The notes under the pieces are model-generated. The model was not told where the DNA came from. It saw only the letters and a program-made list of their open reading frames with translations, and did not search any database. Positions 7,890-16,079 of a DNA stretch of 64,000 nucleotides are shown here, in pieces (the first letter of the stretch is position 1; every line of letters starts with the position of its first letter). The position numbers and the translations under genes are program-made. The DNA comes from Anaerosporomusa subterranea (GTDB taxonomy: Bacteria; Bacillota; Negativicutes; Sporomusales; Acetonemataceae), in NCBI RefSeq assembly GCF_001611555.1, contig NZ_LSGP01000020.1:32001-96000 (forward strand), in the 5' to 3' direction.

Positions 7890-9755
7890 TTGTCTAAAAT
7901 TCTTTTTTTTATTCCCTACGAAACGATGATTCCGCATGTAAAGGAAGTTTTGGCACCTAACTATCCTGATATCGAAATCGCTTTAGCCAATCCTAGAGAC
8001 GCTGTTCAACTTGTTCAAAATCGCATCAACCAGGGAATTGAGATCGTTGCCGCCAGAGCCGTCACCGCGGCGGCTCTTAAACAGGCTCAATTGGGTGTTA
8101 CTGTTGTTACCATCCCGATCACCGGTTTTGATATCATCCGCGCCATCAATGAAGCGAAAGCCAAAGGTAAACGGATTGCTGTTGTCGCCCATTCAGCACT
8201 GGTTCTGGGAATTGAATTTCTAGCCAAAGAACTCGGCGTAGAAATACGTCATTACGCCTTAGCCTATGGCCAAGATTATGAAAAGCTAACCTTGGAGGCC
8301 ATCGCTGACGGCGCAGAAGTTATTTTGGGAGGCGCTTTGGCCGTAACAGCAGCTAGCCGTCATGGCATTCCATGCTCTTTGATTAAATTTGGCAGCGAAA
8401 GCCTTTTGCAGGCTGCTCAAGAAGCAGTGCAGCTTCAAGCCGCCCTGGAAGCCGAATCAGCTAAGTACGGTTTTTTTAGCACTATTTTGGATCACTCCCG
8501 CGACGGAGTTATTACGATTGACAAAGATCATAACATTACTGCGATTAATCCAGTCGCTCAAAAGCTTATTCATGTAAATAAGGCAACCGTCTTGGGACAA
8601 TCTATCGAAATGGTTTTACCTCAATTCAACGTAGAAAACTTTGAGAAAGAAGGTAACCCGCACAGTTTAATCAGCGTGCAAGGAACGAAGGTCATGTGCA
8701 ATAGCGTACCTATCTTAGTTAACAATAAGTCGTTCGGCTCCGTGATTACCTTGCAGGAGATCAGCAAGATTCAGCAAATGGAGGCAATGATCCGTAAAGA
8801 AATCTATGCCTCAGGCCATTACGCCAAATATACTTTTGCGGATGTCATTGGTACAGGACCGAAAATAACGAAAGCCGTTGAAACCGCTACCGATTATGCC
8901 GCAGCAAATTCCAGCATCCTTATATTAGGAGAATCCGGAACCGGCAAAGAACTATTTGCGCAAAGCATTCATAACGCAAGCAAACGCGCGAAAGAACCAT
9001 TCGTAGCCATCAACTGCGCGGCTTTACCAGCGCAAATCCTTGAAAGCGAACTGTTTGGCTATGTCGGCGGCGCATTTACGGGAGCGAGTAAAGAAGGCAA
9101 GCCAGGCCTGTTCGAGGTAGCGCATGGTGGGACAATCTTTTTAGACGAAGTCACGGAAATGGACTATGCCAACCAGGGGCGCTTGCTGCGCGTGCTGCAG
9201 GAAAAAGCGGTGGTTCGGCTGGGCAGCTATAAAGTAACACCTGTTGACGTTCGTATCATTGCGGCGACAAATAAAGATTTGGAATTGCTTGTTCAGCAAA
9301 ACACATTCCGCCTCGATCTCTTTTATCGCCTCAATGTTCTCAGGTTGGATATTCCGCCACTGCGAGAACGCAAAGTGGATATCGCCTTATATGCGGAACT
9401 ATTTTTGCGGGATTTTGCCGTTAACTCTGGTAAAACCTTTAAATTATCGAGTGATGCGGTGCAATATTTACAAGAGTATCCTTGGCCGGGTAATATTCGT
9501 GAACTACGAAACCTCATGGAAAGGCTGGCTGTCGTTGCTAAAAACGAAGTAATAACCAGCATGCTGATTGGCGAAATGCTCAACCCAAAAGCCACTCCCG
9601 AAAAAGCGCAATCAGCCAAAGAAAAACGGCTAACACGAGAAATAAAAAAAGCCCTCGAGGATGCTGGTGGCAATTACACTCTTGCAGCGGAGGCATTAGG
9701 CATCAATCGTTCGACTCTGTGGCGCAGAATGCAGCGATTGAAAATCGAATATTAA
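7890..9755 (+). CDS. PrpR-like sigma-54 enhancer-binding regulator (paralog 1)
   Basis: 621-residue activator of sigma-54 promoters. Domains: PrpR_N-type ligand-sensing domain (about 1-190), PAS domain (about 200-310), AAA+ ATPase with Walker A GESGTGKE near residue 347 and the sigma-54 contact motif GAFTGA near residue 394, and a C-terminal Fis-type helix-turn-helix ([23 protein letters not shown]). The start is TTG at 7890, after a GGGGGG-type ribosome binding site; no nearer ATG fits. Divergent from the hmgL-caiB-citM operon, whose promoter is sigma-54 type, so that operon is its probable target. PrpR_N domains sense small acids or their CoA-pathway products; the ligand here is unknown. 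Closely similar to the gene at 16080. Confidence 0.9.
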   Translation: MSKILFFIPYETMIPHVKEVLAPNYPDIEIALANPRDAVQLVQNRINQGIEIVAARAVTAAALKQAQLGVTVVTIPITGFDIIRAINEAKAKGKRIAVVAHSALVLGIEFLAKELGVEIRHYALAYGQDYEKLTLEAIADGAEVILGGALAVTAASRHGIPCSLIKFGSESLLQAAQEAVQLQAALEAESAKYGFFSTILDHSRDGVITIDKDHNITAINPVAQKLIHVNKATVLGQSIEMVLPQFNVENFEKEGNPHSLISVQGTKVMCNSVPILVNNKSFGSVITLQEISKIQQMEAMIRKEIYASGHYAKYTFADVIGTGPKITKAVETATDYAAANSSILILGESGTGKELFAQSIHNASKRAKEPFVAINCAALPAQILESELFGYVGGAFTGASKEGKPGLFEVAHGGTIFLDEVTEMDYANQGRLLRVLQEKAVVRLGSYKVTPVDVRIIAATNKDLELLVQQNTFRLDLFYRLNVLRLDIPPLRERKVDIALYAELFLRDFAVNSGKTFKLSSDAVQYLQEYPWPGNIRELRNLMERLAVVAKNEVITSMLIGEMLNPKATPEKAQSAKEKRLTREIKKALEDAGGNYTLAAEALGINRSTLWRRMQRLKIEY

Positions 9756-9760
9756 AAACA

Positions 9761-9813
9761 AAACACCTCCACTATGTAATAGTATTACTACCATTTACAC
9801 AGTGGAGGTGTTT
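9761..9813. terminator. hairpin terminator after the first PrpR-like gene
   Basis: Stem AAACACCTCCACT / AGTGGAGGTGTTT with a 26-base loop, starting six bases after the stop codon. Convergent with the operon ending at 9917, so it may act both ways. Confidence 0.7.
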
Positions 9814-9916
9814 GTGCAATTAAATGCATTGCGTCATGTGATCAGCATGAGTAGTTTATAATGGCATAATCTTTGTACAAACCTTGGGTTTGCTCATCCC
9901 TCTTGTTTGGTAACCA

Positions 9917-10789
9917 CTATTTCATTGCCGCGAAAATTTCATGAAAATCCTTGGGCGGAACTCCTTTGAAGTATTCCTTCAGCTTAAGATTGGTACACCA
10001 ATGGAGTTTTGCCTTGGTGGCCTCTGACATCGTGCTGTCTACGTCAATACCCTTAAGTGTCGCAATTACCTCATCCATCTCATGCTCCCGGCGTTCGGAG
10101 TGAATTGCGCCTCTGGCGAGCAGTCCATTTGTTACTTCCAGGAACGGACCTGCTGTTAATGTTTCTTCAACCGATGCCAAGACATCGTCTTCGATTCCAT
10201 ACTTATGTCCGGCTACTATCGTCTCCAACAATAAAGCAACAAAGCCTTTCATAAATATGCTGCGGAACATCTTCGACGCCGAGGACTTGCCAGCAGGGCC
10301 CTCCAGCAAGGTAAGATTCATCCCATAAGGCTTCATCTTCTCAACGAATAGAGCCGCGCCAGCGCCCGATGCCAGTATGGGCACTCTATGACCGCTAGTT
10401 GGAACCGGTCCCATGACGGCTGCATCAACAAACAAGGCATGAGGGGAAACAATCGCATCTGCTTTCACTTTCGTATCCGGACCAGCGGAGTTTATATCTA
10501 CATAGATTTGTCCAGGCTGAAGCTGTGGCGCGCTGGCTTGGGCAAGCGGTACTACCATGTTGGCGCTTACCGAAGAAAAAACAATCTCTGTGGTCGCGAT
10601 CAAATTTTCCAGGCTAGGCGTGAGTGTCGCTCCGGCCTCTTGAGCCCGCTTCTGAATGAGTTCTGACTGCGGTGAAATATCCCAAAACTTATCGTACGCT
10701 ATGATATCAGCCAATCCTTCGCTGGCTAAACCTTTGGCTATGTGAAATGAAGCTTCGCCAAAGCCGATAAAACCAATTTTCAGCTGCAT
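9917..10789 (-). CDS. NAD(P)-binding beta-hydroxyacid dehydrogenase-like protein (6PGDH_N + DUF1932)
   Basis: 290 residues with an N-terminal Rossmann fold (KIGFIGFGEASFHIAKGL, glycine-rich loop) and a C-terminal DUF1932-type helical domain (GPAGKSSASKMFRSIFMKGFVALLLETI). The K in SSASKMFRS sits where the catalytic lysine of 3-hydroxyisobutyrate dehydrogenases is expected, and SANMVVPLAQ / DINSAGPDTKV match the family. Probably oxidises or reduces a 3-hydroxyacid. Last gene of the rraA-tctBAC-ldh2 operon, which suggests a step in breakdown of the acid imported by TctABC. The substrate cannot be named; DUF1932 proteins are poorly characterised. Confidence 0.75.
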   Translation of the reverse strand: MQLKIGFIGFGEASFHIAKGLASEGLADIIAYDKFWDISPQSELIQKRAQEAGATLTPSLENLIATTEIVFSSVSANMVVPLAQASAPQLQPGQIYVDINSAGPDTKVKADAIVSPHALFVDAAVMGPVPTSGHRVPILASGAGAALFVEKMKPYGMNLTLLEGPAGKSSASKMFRSIFMKGFVALLLETIVAGHKYGIEDDVLASVEETLTAGPFLEVTNGLLARGAIHSERREHEMDEVIATLKGIDVDSTMSEATKAKLHWCTNLKLKEYFKGVPPKDFHEIFAAMK

Positions 10790-10872
10790 GATACATGACC
10801 TCCCTTGAATCCGTTAGCTCGCTCCTCGAAAAGACTTTACCGCTTCGAAATTCATGACTTTCCTCGCTTGCA

Positions 10873-11919
10873 TTAAATTAACTTCGACACCTCATAACGT
10901 TCAGCCAGTCTGCCGAGGTCTGCAAGCACATCATTTGCTAACGGAATACCTTCTTTTAGCCGCTTTGCTTCCAGGTTGAACTCGATTTCTCCCGGCATAT
11001 ACACTTGTCCGCCGCTAGCGGACGGCAGTGACTTAATATGAGTAATGACCTTGTCAACATTTTGCGCGAAGAACTGGGGATTGATAAAACTGGCGACATT
11101 GATGGCGATAAACAGGTGTCCAGTTTTTGACGGGCCAGACGTATCGGTGACATTGATCACTTCGCCGGTTAACGCGGTGCCGGTCAGCACCCCGCATAGC
11201 AGATCAATGCACAGGGACAGACCTGCTCCTTTTGGTCCACCGATGGGCTCCAGGCTTCCCTTCAGCGCTGCCTTGGCATCCTCGGTCGGTCTACCGTCGG
11301 AGTCAACCGCCCAGCCAAGCGGTATTTTCTCGCCGACGAGAGATGCATAGCGAATTTTGCCGCGAGCTACCACCGAGGTGGACATATCAAGTACAATCGG
11401 CTTCTGCTCACCCGCAGGGATAGCGATCGCCAGCGGATTTGTTCCCAGTAGTGGCGTCTTGGTGTTATATGGGGTCATCGCGGGCGAAGAATTAGTGATA
11501 ACCAAACCCACCATATTCTCCCTTACTGCCCGCAGGCCAAAGTAAGCCGCAACACCAAAATGATTGGAATTTTTCACTGCCACGACAGATGCACCGCTAG
11601 TTTTGGCTTTACTAACAGCGATATCCATCGCCTTCGCTCCCGCGATTTGGCCAAAGCCATTATTGGCATTGAGCAAGGCTGAGGCGGGAAACTCCTTTTC
11701 AATGGTCATCTTTGAGTTTATATCCATCACACCGGCGGCAATTCGATTTAAGTAAGTAGAAAGCCTCACTACTCCGTGAGAGCTGACACCGCGAAGTTCT
11801 GCACATAGCAGCGATTCAGTGAGAATTGCTGCGTCAGACAGCTCTAATCCAGCTTTAATTAATACTTCGCTGCAAAACTTTTCTAAACGATCAAGCGTAA
11901 CGATTGATTTTTCACTCAT
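10873..11919 (-). CDS. Ldh2/malate-dehydrogenase type 2-hydroxyacid oxidoreductase
   Basis: 348 residues of the Ldh_2 (ComC/MdhII/YlbC) family of NAD(P)-dependent dehydrogenases, which oxidise L-2-hydroxyacids such as malate, lactate, ureidoglycolate or sulfolactate. Conserved blocks: ELRGVSSHGVVRLSTYLNRI (catalytic His), NSNHFGVAAYFGLRA, MTPYNTKTPLLGTNPLAIAIPA, VLDMSTSVVARGKI and GGPKGAGLSLCIDLLCGVLTG. It follows tctC by 38 bases, preceding the DUF1932-type dehydrogenase. In context it would convert an imported 2-hydroxydicarboxylate into a 2-oxoacid that the RraA-family aldolase could cleave. That pathway order is inference. Confidence 0.85.
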   Translation of the reverse strand: MSEKSIVTLDRLEKFCSEVLIKAGLELSDAAILTESLLCAELRGVSSHGVVRLSTYLNRIAAGVMDINSKMTIEKEFPASALLNANNGFGQIAGAKAMDIAVSKAKTSGASVVAVKNSNHFGVAAYFGLRAVRENMVGLVITNSSPAMTPYNTKTPLLGTNPLAIAIPAGEQKPIVLDMSTSVVARGKIRYASLVGEKIPLGWAVDSDGRPTEDAKAALKGSLEPIGGPKGAGLSLCIDLLCGVLTGTALTGEVINVTDTSGPSKTGHLFIAINVASFINPQFFAQNVDKVITHIKSLPSASGGQVYMPGEIEFNLEAKRLKEGIPLANDVLADLGRLAERYEVSKLI

Positions 11920-11957
11920 TCCAAATCCCTCTTTATATTGGAATTCATTATACCCAA

Positions 11958-12956
11958 TTATTTTTTCCAGCCTAATAGGTGTACAAGGCTTCTTAATGCC
12001 TGTTCTTCTTCCGTTACCAGCTTTTTATAGTCTTCACCCGTACGACCGTCAACGACAAGACCCATTTTCTTCATTTTCTCAACATGATCCGGATTTTTCA
12101 TGGCGTTGCCAACAACAGTCTGGAGCTTTGCCAATACTTGAGAATCCAGCCCTTTGGGAGCTCCAAGACCTCTCGTCGTGTAATTTATTACTTCCACTCC
12201 CAACGCCTCTTTAAATGTTGGTACAGTGGGGATCTGCGGATTACGCTCCTTCGTCATGACCCCCAAAACTTTAAACTGTCCCTCTCGCATTGGCTCCAGG
12301 ATTTCTCCTACCTTTACGGTAAACAGATCAACATGGCCGCCAAGAACAGCTGTCAACGATTCTGAGGCTCCACCAAATTGAACCGGCTTAATTTTTACGC
12401 CCATTTTCTCATTAATTGTCAAAACAGCAAGATGGTTGCTAGAGCCTACTCCGTTCGATGTTGCAGTCAACTCGTGAGTCTTGGCGTACTCCACCATTTC
12501 TTTAAGATTTGTAAACCGTTTTTCATCAGCCCGGACAGCGATAACCGCAGGGTCAATAACATGATTTGCAATGTAGTCAAAGCTTTCATAACCAGGTCTT
12601 TTTACAGAAGGATTTAGTTCACCCTGAACCAATCCTGGGGTATTGAAGTATCCGAGCGTATAACCATCCGGTTTGGCTTTTAGCAGATCAGAATAGCCTA
12701 TCCAACCATTTGCCCCCGGTTTGTTTTCAATCACTATCGGTACTCCCAGCTCTTTTTCTAGAAAGGGAACTAAAGTGCGAGCGCCCAAGTCAGTTCCTCC
12801 GCCTGCGGCAAAAGATATAATGATAGTAATCGGCTTATTAGGATAGTCGCTCTTCGGCGCACTCGCTTTTGGAGCCGCCGAATCTTTACCGCCGCAGCCG
12901 GCAATTGTCCCCATAACCAACATAAGCACCGTTATAATCACAAGCATCTTTTTCAT
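11958..12956 (-). CDS. tctC: TctC-type periplasmic substrate-binding lipoprotein (Bug family)
   Basis: Binding component of a tripartite tricarboxylate transporter. The start at 12956 was chosen because GGAGGGG lies just upstream, giving MKKMLVIITVLMLVMGTIAGCGG, a lipoprotein signal with lipobox IAGC. The mature domain shows Bug features: YPNKPITIIISFAAGGGTDLGART, ENKPGANGWIGYSDLLKAKPDGYTLGY, and a late GLGAPKGL segment. Third of the tctB-tctA-tctC set, separated from tctA by 119 bases without a clear promoter. Bug proteins bind carboxylates such as citrate, tartrate or aromatic acids; specificity cannot be predicted. Confidence 0.9.
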   Translation of the reverse strand: MKKMLVIITVLMLVMGTIAGCGGKDSAAPKASAPKSDYPNKPITIIISFAAGGGTDLGARTLVPFLEKELGVPIVIENKPGANGWIGYSDLLKAKPDGYTLGYFNTPGLVQGELNPSVKRPGYESFDYIANHVIDPAVIAVRADEKRFTNLKEMVEYAKTHELTATSNGVGSSNHLAVLTINEKMGVKIKPVQFGGASESLTAVLGGHVDLFTVKVGEILEPMREGQFKVLGVMTKERNPQIPTVPTFKEALGVEVINYTTRGLGAPKGLDSQVLAKLQTVVGNAMKNPDHVEKMKKMGLVVDGRTGEDYKKLVTEEEQALRSLVHLLGWKK

Positions 12957-13075
12957 CGTTTTCCCCTCCATATTCATAGATTATTGATTATTCGCCCAGA
13001 GCCAGACTACTCCATGCGGGAACTGATCCCCCCTTTACAGAAAAGAAATTCAAGCAGTAATTTGCCGTCCAATGC

Positions 13076-14575
13076 TTACATTTCCGCCTCGGCGCCCTTC
13101 TCTTTGCGTCCAAAATACAGGCTGAAAGCTATAATCGCAAAAGCAATGGCTAATAGCGTTGCCGCGATTGGCCGCTGAAAGAACGGCATAAAGCTGCCGC
13201 TAAAAATCGTTAGGGACTTAAGCAGGGAAGACTCTAATATCTTACCTAGGACAAAAGACAGCAAGACCGGCGCTAAAGGAAACTCTACCTTTTTCATTAA
13301 ATAACCCAGAATGCCGAATGCCAGCATGGCTGCAACATCAAAAATGCTGTTGCTGAGGCTGTATGCCCCAATAATCATGATAATGATAATGTTCGGCAGT
13401 AAAATCTTAAAGGGAACCATGGTAATCCTGGCCCATGCGTTTGCCAGCGGCAAATTCATTATAAGTAGTATGAGATTGCCGATAAACATACTAGCAATAA
13501 CACCCCAGACAAATTCAGGATTCTTCTGCATCAGCGTCGGGCCTGGCGTAAGCCCATGCATGATGAACGCTCCGAGCAATACTGCGATGGCGGGGGAACT
13601 AGGGATACCTAATGTAAACAACGGTATCAGCGCGGCTCCGGCGAATGCATTGTTTGCCGTTTCTGGCCCGGCAACTCCTTCTATGGCGCCTTTGCCGAAA
13701 CGCGACGGATCTTTAGCCACCTTTTTCTCTACAGTGTAACTCAGTATGGTAGAAATCGTTGAGTTGGTCCCCGGAACCAGACCCAGCAGCATACCTATGC
13801 CGCTGCCTCTCAAAATAGCCTTTAGCGTGGGAATCCACTCATCGCGTCTGGGCAGCATATTCTGAATTTTAGGAGGCTTTTGGGCTTGAGCATTTAAATT
13901 TTCTTCAGCAGTGGTAAATACCTCCGACAGACCAAATAGCCCCATTGCAATGGATATAAACTCAAAGCCATCTTCTAAGTGTGCCTCGCCAAAAGCAAAT
14001 CGAATTGTTCCTGTTAACTGATCCATGCCAATGAACGCCAGGGTTAAACCAAAGAGCGCTGAGATCAGCCCTCGAACTAGTGATTTACCCATTAGGCCTA
14101 TCAATAACGCTAAGCCGACAACAACCAAAGCAAAATACTCAGGCGGTCCAAATTTAAGCGCGTACTTGGCAATTACCGGTCCCACCAGAATGAGAGCGAA
14201 GAGAGAAAATAATCCGCCAATAAACGACCCGATCGCGGCAACACCCAGCGCAGTTCCGGCTCGTCCTTGACGAGCTAGGGGGTAGCCGTCTACGCAAGTC
14301 ATGAGTGAAGCTGACTCACCGGGGGTATTAATGAGTACCGAGGTGATAGTTCCGCCATACATGGCGCCGTAATAGATGCCTGCCAACATAATTACCGCCG
14401 AAACCGGCGACATGCCAAATGTAAGAGGCAGGAGAAGAGCAGTGCCGGCTACAGGCCCTAGCCCTGGCAATACGCCGACAAACTGGCCGAAGGTTACACC
14501 GATCAAGGCATACAATAAGTTCCAGCCACTAGTCGCTGTATCAAACCCCAGCAATAAATATCCTAAAGTGTCCAC
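13076..14575 (-). CDS. tctA: TctA large permease of tripartite tricarboxylate transporter
   Basis: 499 residues, standard for TctA, with about 12 hydrophobic helices. Hallmarks are GVLPGLGPVAGTALLLPLTFGM, the YYGAMYGGTITSVLINTPGES signature, and in the second half GLVPGTNSTISTILSYTVEKKVAK and GIPSSPAIAVLLGAFIMHGLTPGP. Starts with GTG, preceded by AAGGAGA. TctB starts upstream and ends 12 bases before it, so they are co-translated. Works with TctB and TctC to import a carboxylate driven by an ion gradient. Confidence 0.93.
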   Translation of the reverse strand: MDTLGYLLLGFDTATSGWNLLYALIGVTFGQFVGVLPGLGPVAGTALLLPLTFGMSPVSAVIMLAGIYYGAMYGGTITSVLINTPGESASLMTCVDGYPLARQGRAGTALGVAAIGSFIGGLFSLFALILVGPVIAKYALKFGPPEYFALVVVGLALLIGLMGKSLVRGLISALFGLTLAFIGMDQLTGTIRFAFGEAHLEDGFEFISIAMGLFGLSEVFTTAEENLNAQAQKPPKIQNMLPRRDEWIPTLKAILRGSGIGMLLGLVPGTNSTISTILSYTVEKKVAKDPSRFGKGAIEGVAGPETANNAFAGAALIPLFTLGIPSSPAIAVLLGAFIMHGLTPGPTLMQKNPEFVWGVIASMFIGNLILLIMNLPLANAWARITMVPFKILLPNIIIIMIIGAYSLSNSIFDVAAMLAFGILGYLMKKVEFPLAPVLLSFVLGKILESSLLKSLTIFSGSFMPFFQRPIAATLLAIAFAIIAFSLYFGRKEKGAEAEM

Positions 14576-14587
14576 AGCCGCTCTCCT

Positions 14588-15037
14588 TTACCATCCAAAT
14601 TGATTGACAGGTAATGGAATACCTAAAACTGAGCCGAAGATAAATAATGAGACGCCCGTTACCACGATAGACATACCTAGTCCCCAATACCATTTATACC
14701 CGCGCAAGAACAAGATAAACAGCATGAGAATACTGGAAACAGCAAACCCGACATGCTCGACAATAAGCATAAACAGAATAAAGGAGCCGATACAGGTTAT
14801 TAAATTCATTAAATCTGTGCCTTTTGGCATAAGCTCCGCAAAATGAGTATTATTTCTTTTTAGTGACATAACGAGATTAACTGCAGCGAGAAGAACCATG
14901 AACCCTGTAACCCACATTGGCAGCAGCCCGGGCCCGGGACCATATTCACTAAAATACTGCATTTCAGATGCCTGGTAAAAAAACACACCGCCAACCAGAA
15001 TGAAAAAAGCGCTTACATATACTTCAATATTTTTCAA
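14588..15037 (-). CDS. tctB: TctB small membrane subunit of tripartite tricarboxylate transporter
   Basis: About 149 residues with four hydrophobic helices (VYVSAFFILVGGVFFYQASEMQ; GLLPMWVTGFMVLLAAVNLV; LITCIGSFILFMLIVEHVGFAVSSILMLFILFL; GLGMSIVVTGVSLFIFGSVLGI), fitting TctB. It has no standard start: TTG at 15037 follows a GAGGGGGG ribosome binding site at good spacing, while a GTG at 15052 is also in frame but overlaps that site. Located between rraA and tctA in the same operon. Confidence 0.85.
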   Translation of the reverse strand: MKNIEVYVSAFFILVGGVFFYQASEMQYFSEYGPGPGLLPMWVTGFMVLLAAVNLVMSLKRNNTHFAELMPKGTDLMNLITCIGSFILFMLIVEHVGFAVSSILMLFILFLRGYKWYWGLGMSIVVTGVSLFIFGSVLGIPLPVNQFGW

Positions 15038-15114
15038 TTGGACCCCCCTCACTTATCGCCTTATGCATTTACCAGCTCCAGTCAGGCGTTACAAGGAGCC
15101 AGCTTGTCGTTTTC

Positions 15115-15807
15115 TCATTTATAGTAGTCGTCGATAATTTCGCAGCCCTTCTTTAGGAACACCTCGTCTGAATACATCGACCGGTCCAGCGTACCTGCCT
15201 CGATTGCTTTAAAAGTGTCCTGCTCTTTTGCCTGCTTGGCCCTAGCTTTCTTAGCAATTACCGGAGCATCTTGCGGTCTGATGACCACAATGCCATCAGC
15301 ATCCCCTACCAGGATGTCGCCAGGGTTTACCACGACACCACCACAGCTCACCGGTACATTGATTTCTCCGGGGCCGTCCTTAAACGGCCCTTTGGGCGTA
15401 ACACCAGCGGCATAAATCGCCATATCCATTACCTGCAAGGCCTCCACATCACGCACGGCACCGTCGATGACGATTCCGGCCAATCCTTTCTTAAGCGCCT
15501 GGCGCATCATGATTTCACCGGTGAGCGAGTTAACCAAATCGCCTTGCACATCCACCACAATGACGTCTCCGGGTTGAGCTAAATCCAATGCTTTGTGAAA
15601 CATCATATTATCACCGATTCGTGCTTTAACGGTAAGAGCCGGACCTAGCAGCGGAGTGCTGTTTACCCGTTTAATCCGCGCGTCCACGCAACTAAATCGG
15701 TTCATTTCATCAGCAATATTAGCTACCGGTAACCCCTTAAACTGCTCGATTAGATCTTTGTCAGGACGATTGACCTTCTTAAAAATTCGGAATCCGGCAT
15801 TTGACAT
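15115..15807 (-). CDS. RraA-family aldolase/decarboxylase (HMG/CHA aldolase-like)
   Basis: About 230 residues of the RraA-like superfamily, containing 4-hydroxy-4-methyl-2-oxoglutarate (HMG) / 4-carboxy-4-hydroxy-2-oxoadipate aldolases and oxaloacetate decarboxylases. Seen: ADEMNRFSCVDARIKRV, LLGPALTVKARIGDNMMFHKALDLAQPGDVIVVD, GLAGIVIDGAVRDVEALQ (the Arg-Asp pair used in metal and substrate binding) and VNPGDILVGDADGIVVI. The start at 15807 follows AAAAGGAGA; an upstream in-frame codon at 15849 lacks a site. First gene after a sigma-54 promoter and ahead of tctBAC and two dehydrogenases, indicating a retro-aldol or decarboxylation step in organic acid catabolism yielding pyruvate. Confidence 0.85.
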   Translation of the reverse strand: MSNAGFRIFKKVNRPDKDLIEQFKGLPVANIADEMNRFSCVDARIKRVNSTPLLGPALTVKARIGDNMMFHKALDLAQPGDVIVVDVQGDLVNSLTGEIMMRQALKKGLAGIVIDGAVRDVEALQVMDMAIYAAGVTPKGPFKDGPGEINVPVSCGGVVVNPGDILVGDADGIVVIRPQDAPVIAKKARAKQAKEQDTFKAIEAGTLDRSMYSDEVFLKKGCEIIDDYYK

Positions 15808-15886
15808 AACAATCTCTCCTTTTCGTAATCGAATTGTATATTGCGACAAACCTTATGGCTTTACGACTGAGCCTATAGATACACTA

Positions 15887-15904
15887 TTGCATGATGTATG
15901 CCAA
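15887..15904 (-). promoter_or_regulatory. sigma-54 promoter of the rraA-tctBAC-dehydrogenase operon
   Basis: Minus-strand TTGGCATACATCATGCAA, with GG and GC separated by exactly 10 bases; 13 of 18 positions equal the promoter at 7488. It is 80 bases before the rraA start and faces the second PrpR-like gene. A dyad ATTGT-N5-ACAAT at 16014-16028 upstream of it is a candidate activator site. Confidence 0.8.
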
Positions 15905-16079
15905 TATCTGATTTTTCAAAAAAATATATTAATCCGTAAATTACACCCTTATTTACTGACTTATCTGCCTCCCACTCATAGTTAGAAAAAAATTACATCT
16001 TGAATCCATTTCCATTGTTTGGTACAATTTGCACAGAGGTATGATATATTCTGCTACAACTTGATGTGGAGTGATGCAC

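Noticed and set aside
15850-16079. A sigma-70 promoter for the second PrpR-like gene around TATGATATATT at 16040
   Set aside because: No -35 box at acceptable spacing could be found, so only the sigma-54 site was called in this gap.
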